The notes below the pieces were generated by a model, which did not search any database, had not been told where the DNA came from, and saw only the letters and a program-made list of their open reading frames with translations. This document shows, piece after piece, positions 1-7,191 of a stretch of DNA of 64,000 bases (positions are counted from its first letter, which is position 1; each line of letters starts with the position of its first letter). Location of the stretch: assembly GCF_020424085.1 (NCBI RefSeq), contig NZ_CP080203.1:992001-1056000 (forward strand). The letters run 5' to 3'. This stretch comes from Mycetocola spongiae (GTDB lineage Bacteria > Actinomycetota > Actinomycetes > Actinomycetales > Microbacteriaceae). Both the position numbers and the translations under genes were made by a program.

Positions 1-164
1 CTGCGCAGCGCCGCGTTGAGGTTCGCGAGCGGCGAGCCCTCCACGAGGTGCGCGGATCGGGCCTGCTTGAGGCCGGCGGAATCGACAACGGCGGCGATAT
101 CGGCCAGGGCCGCATCGATCGCGGCGGCGACGCTTTCTTCGGAAATCAGTTGAGGGTCAGACAC
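1..164 (-). CDS. pheS: Phenylalanyl-tRNA synthetase alpha subunit, N-terminal fragment
   Basis: The window begins inside this gene, so only about 54 N-terminal codons are present. The protein would charge tRNA-Phe together with PheT in the cytosol. The reading frame from a GTG at 164 gives VSDPQLISEESVAAAI and then a stretch ending near SPLANLNAALR. This matches the N-terminal helical part of PheS, where a conserved SPL motif lies about 40 to 50 residues from the start. The position upstream of infC-rpmI-rplT also fits, because pheST commonly follows these genes. The catalytic domain is outside the window, so the call rests on a short N-terminal match plus synteny. Confidence 0.7.
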   Translation of the reverse strand, partial: MSDPQLISEESVAAAIDAALADIAAVVDSAGLKQARSAHLVEGSPLANLNAALR

Positions 165-212
165 AAGAGTCAATTCTACCCAATGGGCGGGCCGGTGCGG
201 GCCCCGGAGCCC

Positions 213-256
213 AAAACCGCGGCGGATGATCCCGGCTTCGGGACCATCCGCCGCGG
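213..256 (-). terminator. Rho-independent terminator of the glutamate transporter operon
   Basis: A long near-perfect inverted repeat (arms 217-234 and 239-256, with one bulge on each side) is followed on the minus strand by four T. It sits just after the gluD stop codon and before pheS, so it should end gluABCD transcription. Confidence 0.75.
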
Positions 257-275
257 CGGGACTGCGGGTAGGGCG

Positions 276-1202
276 CTAGGAGCCCTGTGCCGGTGCCGCG
301 GGTGCCGCGACCGCGGCGGGCGCCGCGGGGCCGGCCGGGGCCGGGTTTCCGCGGCGGCGGCGCTTTCCGCCCTCGCCGCGCGCCGCGGAATCGCTGCGCT
401 TGGCGAGCCAGCGGGCTACCGCCGAGAGCGAGAGGTTCATCAGCAGGTAGATCACCAGCGTCACCAGGAAAAGCGTAAACAGATATTTATTGCCCAGCGC
501 GTTTCCGAGGTTATTCATCGTGGTCCGGATGAGCTCGGGATAGCCCACGATAAATCCGAGCGAGGTGTCCTTAAGTAGCACCACCAGCTGGGCGACGATG
601 ATCGGCAACATCTGCCGGAACGCCTGCGGAAATTCCACGATCATGCGCGTGGCAAACGGCGTCAGGCCGATACTCAGCCCCGCCTCGCGCTGCCCGCGCG
701 GCAGGGAGGTGAGTCCCGCGCGCAGCGCCTCGCCGATGATCGCACCGTTATAGAGCCCCAGGCCCAGCACCACGGCCAGATAGGCTCCGCTGGAAAACGC
801 CAGCAGAATAAACAGCATCATCAGCAGCACGGGCATGCCGCGCACAAATTCCAGCACGATCGCGGCCGGGATGCGTACCCAGCGGGTCTGCGCCGAGCGC
901 AGCAGGGCAAAGACCACGCCGAGGATCAGGGCGAGCACGGCCGCGGCGGCCGCGGCCTTGAGGGTGTTCAGGACACCCTGCCCGATCTGTTCCCAGAGCA
1001 CGGGGTTGCCCAGCACGTCCCAGCGCGAGGGATCCCACAGGCCCGAGAGCATCACGCCGCCGGAATCGCGCGGGCGGCCCAGGACAAGAATCGCGCCGAT
1101 CAGCGCGCCGATGACGATCAGCGCGATCACAATCGAGAGGATCAGCGAGCGCCGGCGGGCCTTGGGGCCCGGGGCGTCAAAGAGGACGGAAGAGCCGGTC
1201 AT
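276..1202 (-). CDS. gluD: Glutamate ABC transporter permease GluD
   Basis: This is the second inner-membrane permease of a polar amino-acid (HAAT family) importer. The 308-residue product has an N-terminal membrane segment around residues 20-42, a loop of about 45 residues, and a BPD_transp_1 permease domain with the EAA-type loop EALRAGLTSLPRGQREAGLS that contacts the ATPase. The C-terminus is a basic then Ala/Pro-rich tail. I chose the ATG at 1202 because it overlaps the gluC stop as ATGA, a usual sign of translational coupling. An in-frame ATG at 1217 is possible. It is the last gene of gluABCD and is followed by a strong terminator. Substrate glutamate is inferred from gene order and similarity to Corynebacterium GluABCD; another polar amino acid cannot be excluded. 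Confidence 0.88.
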   Translation of the reverse strand: MTGSSVLFDAPGPKARRRSLILSIVIALIVIGALIGAILVLGRPRDSGGVMLSGLWDPSRWDVLGNPVLWEQIGQGVLNTLKAAAAAAVLALILGVVFALLRSAQTRWVRIPAAIVLEFVRGMPVLLMMLFILLAFSSGAYLAVVLGLGLYNGAIIGEALRAGLTSLPRGQREAGLSIGLTPFATRMIVEFPQAFRQMLPIIVAQLVVLLKDTSLGFIVGYPELIRTTMNNLGNALGNKYLFTLFLVTLVIYLLMNLSLSAVARWLAKRSDSAARGEGGKRRRRGNPAPAGPAAPAAVAAPAAPAQGS

Positions 1203-1846
1203 CGCGATACCAACCATTTCTTTTCCAGATATCCCGCGAGCAGTCCCAGCGGAATGGTGATCAGCAGATAGAACGTGGCCACACCCAGCAGCACCGCGAT
1301 CACCGCGTTGCCATTGGCATTGGCCAGCTCCTTACCGATCGTGAATAGCTCGGCCACAAAAAATCCGCCGGCCACCGAGGTGTTTTTAACCAGGGCGATC
1401 ATGACGTTAATCAGCGGCGGTACGGTCATCCGCACGGCCTGCGGCAGCACCACCTGGGTCACGGTCTGGCCAAAGCCCAGGCCGATACTGCGGGCGGCCT
1501 CGGCCTGCCCGAGCGGCACACCGTTAATGCCCGAGCGCAGCGCCTCGGCCACAAACGGCGAGGTATAGAGGCTCAGGCCGATCATCGCGAGGAATTTATA
1601 GTCCAGCTGTAGGCCCAGCTGCGGGGCCACAAACGCGAAGAAAAACAGGATCAGGGTGAGCGGGGTATTACGCACCAGTTCGGTATATGCGGTGGCCACC
1701 ACGCGCAGCGAACTCACCGGTGAGATTCGCATGATCGCGATGATGGCGCCCAGCACCAGGGCCGCGATTCCGGCCACGAGGAAGAGCTGAAGGGTCAGGG
1801 CAAAACCCGAGAGATAGCGATCAAGGTTGTCCAGGACAACGTTCAT
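1199..1846 (-). CDS. gluC: Glutamate ABC transporter permease GluC
   Basis: This is a 215-residue HAAT-family permease with about five membrane segments and the EAA motif EALRSGINGVPLGQAEAARS at about two thirds of its length. It pairs with GluD to form the transmembrane channel for glutamate or a related amino acid. It follows gluB after a 97-bp gap that holds a very strong hairpin, and its stop overlaps the gluD start. Length and motif are normal for the family. Confidence 0.9.
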   Translation of the reverse strand: MNVVLDNLDRYLSGFALTLQLFLVAGIAALVLGAIIAIMRISPVSSLRVVATAYTELVRNTPLTLILFFFAFVAPQLGLQLDYKFLAMIGLSLYTSPFVAEALRSGINGVPLGQAEAARSIGLGFGQTVTQVVLPQAVRMTVPPLINVMIALVKNTSVAGGFFVAELFTIGKELANANGNAVIAVLLGVATFYLLITIPLGLLAGYLEKKWLVSR

Positions 1847-1890
1847 CTGTGTGGCCTCCTTTCAAGAGAGTGGGGTGAGGGGTCCGGGGC

Positions 1891-1931
1891 GGTCCTGGGG
1901 CGGGCGGGGTCTCCCCGCCCGCCCCAGGACC
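1891..1931 (-). promoter_or_regulatory. Intercistronic hairpin between gluB and gluC
   Basis: A perfect 19-bp stem (1891-1909 with 1913-1931) closed by a 3-base loop lies directly after the binding-protein gene and before the permease genes. There is no T-run, so it is more likely a 3' mRNA stabiliser or partial terminator that raises gluB expression over gluCD than a full stop signal. Confidence 0.6.
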
Positions 1932-1943
1932 GCGACGCGCAGC

Positions 1944-2816
1944 CTACTGATCGGGCGTGGGGCCCTCCACAAACGGCAGGATTGTGCCGGCGGTCTTCTC
2001 CCAGGCGGCCTTATAGGCGCCGTCCTTATAGGACTGCTCCAGCGCCTTATTAATGAACTCCTGGAATGCGGTATCGCCCTTCTTCAGGCCGATTCCATAG
2101 GGCTCCTTGGTGAAGAGGTCGCCGGCGAGCTTAAACTCGCCCTCGTTTTTGGCGGCCAGCCCGGCAAGAATCACGTTATCGGTGGACACCGCCACAACCT
2201 TGCCCGAGCGCAGCGGCTCGAGGCAGTTGCTATAGGTATCGGTCAGGACGGGGTCGGCGCCCAGCTTCGCGATATTCTCGGCCGGGGTGGAGCCGGTGAC
2301 CGAGCATACGGGCTTGCCCACGATGTCCTTTTCGGACTTAATATCGGTGTTATCGGCCTTCACCAGCAGCGACTGCCCGGCGATGTAATACGGGCCCGCG
2401 AAGTCGATGACTTCCTTGCGCTTATCGTTGATCGTATAGGTGGCCACGATCATGTCCACCTCGCCGTTTTCGATAAACGGCTCGCGGTTGGCCGAGACGG
2501 CTTCCTTCCACTCGATCTTATCGGCGGGGATTCCGAGCTGACCGGCGATGATCTTCGCGATCTCCACGTCAAAGCCCTCCTCGCCGTTGAGACCCTTCTC
2601 GCCAAAGAGGGGCTGATCAAATTTCACCCCCACGGTGATCTTTCCGGCCTTGGACAGCTTCTCCATTGTGGTGCCGGCCTCAAAGCTGGGGCTGGCCACC
2701 ACGGTGGGGTTATCGCCCGAGCCGGCCTTGGTGTCATCGCCGCCGCCGGAACAGGCGGACAGCGCAAGCAGGGTCACGCCGGCGAGGGCGATCAGGGAAA
2801 ACTTGGAACGCTTCAT
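1944..2816 (-). CDS. gluB: Glutamate-binding lipoprotein GluB
   Basis: This is the extracytoplasmic solute-binding protein of the importer (SBP_bac_3 family, 290 residues). The N-terminus MKRSKFSLIALAGVTLLALS is followed by the lipobox cysteine at residue 22 and a Gly-rich linker, so the protein should be lipid-anchored on the outer face of the membrane. The mature part begins with a motif like KITVGVKFDQPLFG and contains GFDVEIAK and TYTINDKRKEVIDF, all typical of glutamate/glutamine binding proteins. It lies between the ATPase gene and the permeases in the classical gluABCD order. Confidence 0.92.
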   Translation of the reverse strand: MKRSKFSLIALAGVTLLALSACSGGGDDTKAGSGDNPTVVASPSFEAGTTMEKLSKAGKITVGVKFDQPLFGEKGLNGEEGFDVEIAKIIAGQLGIPADKIEWKEAVSANREPFIENGEVDMIVATYTINDKRKEVIDFAGPYYIAGQSLLVKADNTDIKSEKDIVGKPVCSVTGSTPAENIAKLGADPVLTDTYSNCLEPLRSGKVVAVSTDNVILAGLAAKNEGEFKLAGDLFTKEPYGIGLKKGDTAFQEFINKALEQSYKDGAYKAAWEKTAGTILPFVEGPTPDQ

Positions 2817-2870
2817 GAGAATATTCCTTCTTCGTTGAATTGGTATCTGGCGGTTCTATATGGATGTGGT

Positions 2871-3659
2871 TTAGCGTTCGAGGATTTTGGAGAGGAAATC
2901 CCGGGCCCGCGGCGATTGCGGGTTGGTGAAAAATGTCTCCGGGGTGGCGTCCTCCACGATCTCGCCGTCGGCCATAAACAGCACCCGGTCGGCGGCCTTG
3001 CGGGCGAAGCCCATCTCGTGGGTCACCACGATCATGGTCATGCCCTCCTTGGCCAGGCCCACCATGACGTCGAGGACCTCGTTGATCATCTCGGGGTCAA
3101 GCGCGCTCGTGGGCTCGTCCATCAAGATCAGCTTGGGGCTCATCGCGAGGGAGCGGGCGATGGCCACGCGCTGCTGCTGCCCACCCGAGAGCTGGGCGGG
3201 CATCTTCTGCGCCTGATTGGCCACGCCCACGCGCTCCAAGAGGGTCATGGCCCGGTCGGTGGCGTCCTTTTTGGACATGCCCTTAACCTTGATCGGGCCC
3301 AGCGTGACGTTTTCCAGCACGGTTTTATGGGCGAAGAGGTTAAACGACTGGAAGACCATGCCCACATCGGCGCGCAGCTTGGCCAGCCCCGCGCCCTCCT
3401 CGGGGAGGCGGTCGCCGTCGATTGTGATCGTGCCGCTGTCGATGGTCTCCAGGCGGTTGATCGCCCGGCAGAACGTGGACTTGCCCGAACCCGAGGGCCC
3501 GATGACCACCACCACCTCGCCGCGCGCGACCGTGGCCGAGATATTTTTTAGCACGTGCAATTCGCCATAGTGCTTATTCACGGCATCCAGCACCACGAGG
3601 GGCTCCCCCAGCTTGGCGATGGGGATGCTGCTTGTCTTTGGTATCAACGTTGAATCCAT
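2871..3659 (-). CDS. gluA: Glutamate ABC transporter ATP-binding protein GluA
   Basis: This is the cytosolic ATPase that energises the importer. From the chosen ATG at 3659 it is 262 residues, with Walker A GPSGSGKST at about residues 54-62, the signature LSGGQQQRVAIARSL, Walker B LILMDEP and the switch histidine in VVVTHEMG. The frame stays open further upstream to an ATG at 3728, but that start would run through the GlnR-type palindrome and add residues not found in the family. An ATG at 3680 is a second alternative. It is the first gene of gluABCD. Confidence 0.92.
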   Translation of the reverse strand: MDSTLIPKTSSIPIAKLGEPLVVLDAVNKHYGELHVLKNISATVARGEVVVVIGPSGSGKSTFCRAINRLETIDSGTITIDGDRLPEEGAGLAKLRADVGMVFQSFNLFAHKTVLENVTLGPIKVKGMSKKDATDRAMTLLERVGVANQAQKMPAQLSGGQQQRVAIARSLAMSPKLILMDEPTSALDPEMINEVLDVMVGLAKEGMTMIVVTHEMGFARKAADRVLFMADGEIVEDATPETFFTNPQSPRARDFLSKILER

Positions 3660-3709
3660 GTCACCCACGCTAAACAACATCGCGCGCGATTGGCCATCAT
3701 AAACACGCT

Positions 3710-3727
3710 TGTTACCGAGATGTAACA
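3710..3727. promoter_or_regulatory. glnR box: Palindrome matching the GlnR box upstream of gluA
   Basis: TGTTAC-N6-GTAACA is a perfect 18-bp inverted repeat 50 bp upstream of the chosen gluA start. It fits the actinobacterial GlnR pattern GTnAC-N6-GnAAC. A third partial half-site (GTTTA) follows at the same 6-base spacing on the minus strand. This suggests that nitrogen limitation controls glutamate uptake. Confidence 0.5.
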
Positions 3728-3867
3728 CAAACGAGACAGCCCTTTAATACCGCGGATTTTGGCGGTAATTTACCCCCCAAGGAGTGACGCGGAAGTCTAG
3801 CCTATGCCGCCGCGGGAATATAGTCATCCGGAAAAATCTCGACCGTGCACTGTCGGCCCGCGGGCAT

Positions 3868-3906
3868 AAAAAAACCGGCCCCCCGCGAGAGTGCGAGGGA
3901 CCGGTT
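3868..3906 (-). terminator. Rho-independent terminator after the TrmH-family gene
   Basis: A GC-rich stem (AACCGG...CCGGTT ends) with a T7 tract on the minus strand lies 24 bp after the methyltransferase stop. Confidence 0.85.
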
Positions 3907-3930
3907 GGCGTCGATTGACGCAGACTATTT

Positions 3931-4740
3931 TTAGGAACGCTGCGCGAAGGCCGTCTCGTAGAGGCAGACCGAGGCCGCGGTGGCGAGGTTCATCGACTCG
4001 GCGTGACCAAAGAGCGGCACGGACACCACGCGCTCGGCCAGCGGCAGCACGTCGTCCTCCAGTCCGCGGGCCTCGTTGCCGAAGAGCCATGCGGTGGGTT
4101 CGGCCAGCACACCGGTATTGCGCACATCCAGCAGGCTCTCGCCCTTGGTATCGGCGGCGATGACGCTCATATTGGCATCGCGGGCCTGGCGCAGGACCTC
4201 GGGCAGTTCCAGGCCCACGGCCACGGGAAGGTGGAAGAGCGAGCCGGTGGTGGAGCGCACCACCTTGGGGTTATACAGGTCCACGCTGCGGCCGGTGAGG
4301 ATGACCCCATCGGCTCCCGCGGCATCGGCCGCGCGGATGATGGTGCCCAGGTTGCCCGGGTCACGCACCTCCTCGAGGATCGCGATGAGCTTGGGCGAGC
4401 CGGCGAAGATGTCCTTGGCCGAGGTGGGGAACTGGCGGGCCACCGCGATGACACCCTGCGGGGTCACGGTATCGGCCATGGCGTTCAGCACTTCTTCGGT
4501 GACAAACTCCACGTCCATGCCGGCGGCGATCGCCGCATTGGCGAGGTCCTCATAGCGCTCTAGCGCGGTGGGGGTGGCATAAAGCTCGATCATGACCTCG
4601 GAGCGATACATCAGCGCCTCGGTCACGGCCTGGGGGCCTTCGAGTAGGAACAGGCCGGTCTCGACGCGGGCGGCTCGCTTGGCGAGCTTGGCTACGGCGC
4701 GGATACGGGGAGCACGGGGATTATCTAGCACGACCCCCAT
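3931..4740 (-). CDS. TrmH/SpoU-family RNA 2'-O-methyltransferase
   Basis: This cytosolic enzyme would transfer a methyl group from SAM to a ribose 2'-OH in rRNA or tRNA. The 269-residue product has an N-terminal substrate-binding domain (LFLLEGPQAVTEAL) and a C-terminal SPOUT domain. All three knot motifs are visible: motif 1 EVRDPGNLGTIIRAADAAG, motif 2 LFGNEARGL, motif 3 VPLFGHAESMNLATAAS. The start was set at the ATG at 4740, since upstream residues are basic, unlike the family, and out of keeping with the gene spacing. The exact RNA target cannot be told. It follows rplT in the common actinobacterial order infC-rpmI-rplT-trmH-pheS and is separately terminated. Confidence 0.9.
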   Translation of the reverse strand: MGVVLDNPRAPRIRAVAKLAKRAARVETGLFLLEGPQAVTEALMYRSEVMIELYATPTALERYEDLANAAIAAGMDVEFVTEEVLNAMADTVTPQGVIAVARQFPTSAKDIFAGSPKLIAILEEVRDPGNLGTIIRAADAAGADGVILTGRSVDLYNPKVVRSTTGSLFHLPVAVGLELPEVLRQARDANMSVIAADTKGESLLDVRNTGVLAEPTAWLFGNEARGLEDDVLPLAERVVSVPLFGHAESMNLATAASVCLYETAFAQRS

Positions 4741-4813
4741 TCTACGCGGACTTTGGCGCGAGCGGGGCGCGGAGCGGCAAGCCGCCCGGCCGCGGGCCCC
4801 GCCGGTAATACGC

Positions 4814-4841
4814 AAAAACCCCCGCATCGAGGATGCGGGGG
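4814..4841 (-). terminator. Rho-independent terminator of infC-rpmI-rplT
   Basis: A perfect 10-bp stem (4819-4828 with 4832-4841) and 3-base loop are followed by five T on the minus strand, 21 bp after the rplT stop. Confidence 0.9.
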
Positions 4842-4862
4842 TCTTGCGAAGGAAGCTAATGC

Positions 4863-5249
4863 TTAGGCTGCAGCCTTGGGTGCCGAGGTGTCGGCGGGGA
4901 GGGCCTTCTTGGCGCTCTCAACCAGGGCGGCGAAGGTGGCGGGCTCGTTTACGGCGAGCTCGGCCAGCATGCGACGGTCAACCTCGATACCGGCGAGACC
5001 CAGACCCTGGATCAGGCGGTTATAGGTGAGGCCGTTGGCGCGGGATGCGGCGTTGATACGCTGGATCCACAGGCGACGGAAGTCGTTCTTACGCTTCTTA
5101 CGGTCGTTATAGTTATAAACGAAGGAGTGGTTCAGCTGCTCCTTGGCCTTGCGGTACAGGCGCGAACGCTGACCGCGGTAACCGGATGCCCGCTCAAGGA
5201 TAACCCGACGCTTCTTGTGGGCGTTAACCGCCCGCTTTACTCTTGCCAT
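4863..5249 (-). CDS. rplT: 50S ribosomal protein L20
   Basis: This 128-residue basic protein binds 23S rRNA early in assembly of the large subunit. The N-terminus [20 protein letters not shown] and the core [14 protein letters not shown]-like helix, followed by [14 protein letters not shown], are diagnostic for L20. The C-terminal tail is Ala-rich. It is the last gene of the infC-rpmI-rplT operon. Confidence 0.98.
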   Translation of the reverse strand: MARVKRAVNAHKKRRVILERASGYRGQRSRLYRKAKEQLNHSFVYNYNDRKKRKNDFRRLWIQRINAASRANGLTYNRLIQGLGLAGIEVDRRMLAELAVNEPATFAALVESAKKALPADTSAPKAAA

Positions 5250-5285
5250 TACTTTTTAATCTTTCTCTGTAGCTTACGGGGCGTC

Positions 5286-5480
5286 TTAGTGACCGAGAAG
5301 CTTCTTGATGTTCTTGGTGTCGGCCTTCGAAACCAGCTGATCCTGGTTCAGACGGCGCTTGCGCTGGCTCGACTTGACCTCGAGGTTGTGGCGCATGCCC
5401 GACTGCTGCTTCTTGATCTTGCCGGAGCCCGTGAGCTTAAAGCGCTTCTTAGCGCCCGAGTGGGTCTTCTGCTTAGGCAT
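5286..5480 (-). CDS. rpmI: 50S ribosomal protein L35
   Basis: The 64-residue protein starts [20 protein letters not shown], which is diagnostic for L35. The true ATG is at 5480; upstream in-frame codons belong to the infC overlap. It overlaps the end of infC by 8 bp and precedes rplT by 36 bp. Confidence 0.97.
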   Translation of the reverse strand: MPKQKTHSGAKKRFKLTGSGKIKKQQSGMRHNLEVKSSQRKRRLNQDQLVSKADTKNIKKLLGH

Positions 5481-6060
5481 TATTTTCCTCCTGCTTTGCC
5501 GCCTTCTTACTTGCGGCACGGTTTGCGTTGGCCTCGGCTTTCGCCTCGGACTTATTCTTGAGCGGCCCAATCACCATGACCATATTGCGGCCATCGATGG
5601 TGGGGTTGGACTCGATTACGCCGAACTCGGCAACGTCCTCTGCAAACTTATGCAGCAGACGCACACCCTGCTCGGGGCGGGACTGCTCGCGGCCACGGAA
5701 CAGGATCATTGCCTTCACCTTGTCACCGGCCTTGAGGAAACCCTCGGCGCGCTTGCGCTTGGTTTCGTAATCGTGAGCATCAATCTTCAGGCGGAAGCGC
5801 ACCTCTTTGAGGATGGTGTTTGCCTGGTTACGGCGTGCTTCCTTAGCCTTCTGAGCGGCCTCGTACTTAAACTTGCCGTAGTCCATGATCTTCGCCACCG
5901 GCGGCTTAGAGGTCGGTGCGACCTCTACCAGATCGAGATCGGCTTCCTGCGCCAGGCGCAGGGCTACCTCAATTTTGACGACGCCAACCTGTTCTCCGGC
6001 GGGGCCAACAAGGCGAACTTCTGGGACCCGGATGCGGTCGTTGGTACGGGGATCGCTAAT
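5473..6060 (-). CDS. infC: Translation initiation factor IF-3
   Basis: IF-3 binds the 30S subunit and checks the start codon and initiator tRNA. The 195-residue frame begins [19 protein letters not shown] and contains the linker and C-terminal domain ([20 protein letters not shown], then an [14 protein letters not shown]-like segment). I place the start at ATT 6060, because AGAGGAG lies six bases upstream and homologues begin at SDPRTN. No ATG or GTG occurs at this point. IF-3 genes in many bacteria use AUU, which IF-3 itself discriminates against, giving autoregulation. A GTG at 6093 is an alternative but lacks a good ribosome binding site. First gene of the infC-rpmI-rplT operon. Confidence 0.93.
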   Translation of the reverse strand: MSDPRTNDRIRVPEVRLVGPAGEQVGVVKIEVALRLAQEADLDLVEVAPTSKPPVAKIMDYGKFKYEAAQKAKEARRNQANTILKEVRFRLKIDAHDYETKRKRAEGFLKAGDKVKAMILFRGREQSRPEQGVRLLHKFAEDVAEFGVIESNPTIDGRNMVMVIGPLKNKSEAKAEANANRAASKKAAKQEENNA

Positions 6061-6073
6061 GCGTAACTCCTCT
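6058..6073 (-). promoter_or_regulatory. Strong Shine-Dalgarno with AUU start for infC
   Basis: AGAGGAG (6073-6067), a 6-base spacer and ATT (6060-6058) precede the first residues of mature-type IF-3. The strong SD paired with a non-canonical start is what decides the infC start. Confidence 0.7.
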
Positions 6074-6283
6074 GATTGAAAACTCGAAGCCACTCTGTCC
6101 GAAAAAATTCGAGCCGAGGCGAGAGAGAAAATTACACACCGGATTCTTGTGAATAAATCACTACCCGGCACACACCCTTATCTACCCGACCGATCCCCCC
6201 GGAGGGAGTGGCCTGGCGGAGTGTAACTACCCGGTAACCTAGTACTACGGTCAAACGCGGGTGGGAGAATATCCTCTTTCGTA

Positions 6284-6301
6284 ACAAGACAGATGTCTTG
6301 T
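6284..6301. promoter_or_regulatory. Inverted repeat in the infC / DUF1844 divergent region
   Basis: ACAAGAC-AGAT-GTCTTGT is a perfect 7-bp inverted repeat 29 bp upstream of the DUF1844 start. It could be an operator or a small hairpin in its 5' UTR. The rest of 6074-6330 holds the divergent promoters. A tentative minus-strand TTGACC (-35) lies at 6249-6254, with TAGTTA 19 bases downstream, upstream of infC. Confidence 0.3.
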
Positions 6302-6330
6302 AGCCGCGATCAGTCTAGCAGAGGAATACA

Positions 6331-6696
6331 GTGTCGGAAAACCAAGCCCCCAGCCCCGAGGAAATTGCCGCCGTACAGGAGGCCACCCGGGATATCGCCG
6401 ATGTTCCCGCGGTCGAGGTGATCACCACCGCCTGCGTGCACCTGCTGAGCGCGGCCGCCGTGAAATGCGGCCTGGCCGATGACCCCGAGACCCAGCAGGA
6501 CCTCGACGAGGCCCGCAAGCTGATCAACGCCCTGGCCGGCCTTATCACCGCCGCCGCCCCCGAGGTGAGCGATATGCACGCCCGCAGCCTGCGCGATGGC
6601 CTGCGCTCGCTTCAGCTCGCGTTCCGCGAGGCCTCCGTGATCCCCGATGCCCTCGGCAAGGGTCCGGGCGAGAAGTGGACCGGCCCGGTTAACTAA
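6331..6696 (+). CDS. DUF1844 domain-containing protein
   Basis: This 121-residue acidic, mostly helical cytosolic protein of unknown function is widely conserved in actinobacteria next to infC. It starts at GTG 6331, preceded by AGAGGAA. Residues 8-80 contain the conserved block VEVITTACVHLLSAAAVKCG followed by a PETQQDLDEARKLINAL-like segment typical of DUF1844. It is divergent from infC and is followed by a strong terminator. No function should be claimed. Confidence 0.9.
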   Translation: MSENQAPSPEEIAAVQEATRDIADVPAVEVITTACVHLLSAAAVKCGLADDPETQQDLDEARKLINALAGLITAAAPEVSDMHARSLRDGLRSLQLAFREASVIPDALGKGPGEKWTGPVN

Positions 6697-6704
6697 GAAG
6701 TCAC

Positions 6705-6761
6705 ATGCAGAACGCCCGCCACCCCCTCGGGGTGGCGGGCGTTTTGCGTGGCGGCGCGGGG
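6705..6761 (+). repeat. Direct repeat copy 1 containing a terminator
   Basis: About 57 bp starting ATGCAGAACGCCCG and ending in GCGCGGGG recur almost unchanged at 8774-8829. The repeat contains the complete terminator plus flanks. The two copies bracket the MurJ-like gene. Confidence 0.8.
6711..6746 (+). terminator. Rho-independent terminator after DUF1844 gene
   Basis: A 15-bp perfect stem closed by a short CTC-type loop (6711-6742) followed by TTTT, 15 bp after the stop codon. Confidence 0.9.
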
Positions 6762-6881
6762 ACACCGGGAAGCGGCTCCCGCGGGGCATCCCTCGCGCCA
6801 GCACGGGGAACCAAAAGCGACATTTAGGGGCAAAGCGTCAAACGCGGTGTAGCGTGCTCGGATCGATTCAAAGGAGAATTT

Positions 6882-7010
6882 ATGCACTCGTTGGGAAGCA
6901 GCCTCGCGGGGCCGCGGGTCGCGCCCGCGCCGATCCGCCGCGCCGCCTCCGATCCGCGCCTCGCGCCGGCTCCGGGCCCGGCCCTCCCCCGCACTAAGGC
7001 GCGGTGTTAG
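6882..7010 (+). CDS. Short ORF with strong RBS, possible displaced 5' end of the MurJ-like gene
   Basis: AAAGGAGAATTT directly precedes ATG 6882, the best ribosome binding site in this interval. The frame encodes about 42 residues (MHSLGSSLAGPRVAPAPIRR then Pro/Ala-rich) and stops at 7008-7010. The frame used by the MurJ-like gene has no stop from 6853 onwards and lies one base out of register with this ATG. A single +1 shift between 6882 and 7008 would join them. Alternatively it is a leader peptide. There is no homology evidence for a function. Confidence 0.35.
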   Translation: MHSLGSSLAGPRVAPAPIRRAASDPRLAPAPGPALPRTKARC

Positions 7011-7191
7011 GATCGCTCCTCGCGCCCCACAATCGCCGCGGCCGCGTGGTCACCGTTCGACCGGTATCACCCGCGGGAGCTCAACCCGCGCGCGCCCGGG
7101 AGCGGGCAATCTGAGCGTATCGGGCGAGGCCCCACGCGGCGAGGACCGGAGGAGCGCGCACCGCGGCGGGCTGCACCTGGGCGGCGGCACG

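Noticed and set aside
1827-3551. Long plus-strand open frame of 574 codons
   Set aside because: It is antisense to gluB and gluA, whose motifs are unambiguous. Long antisense frames are expected in GC-rich DNA.
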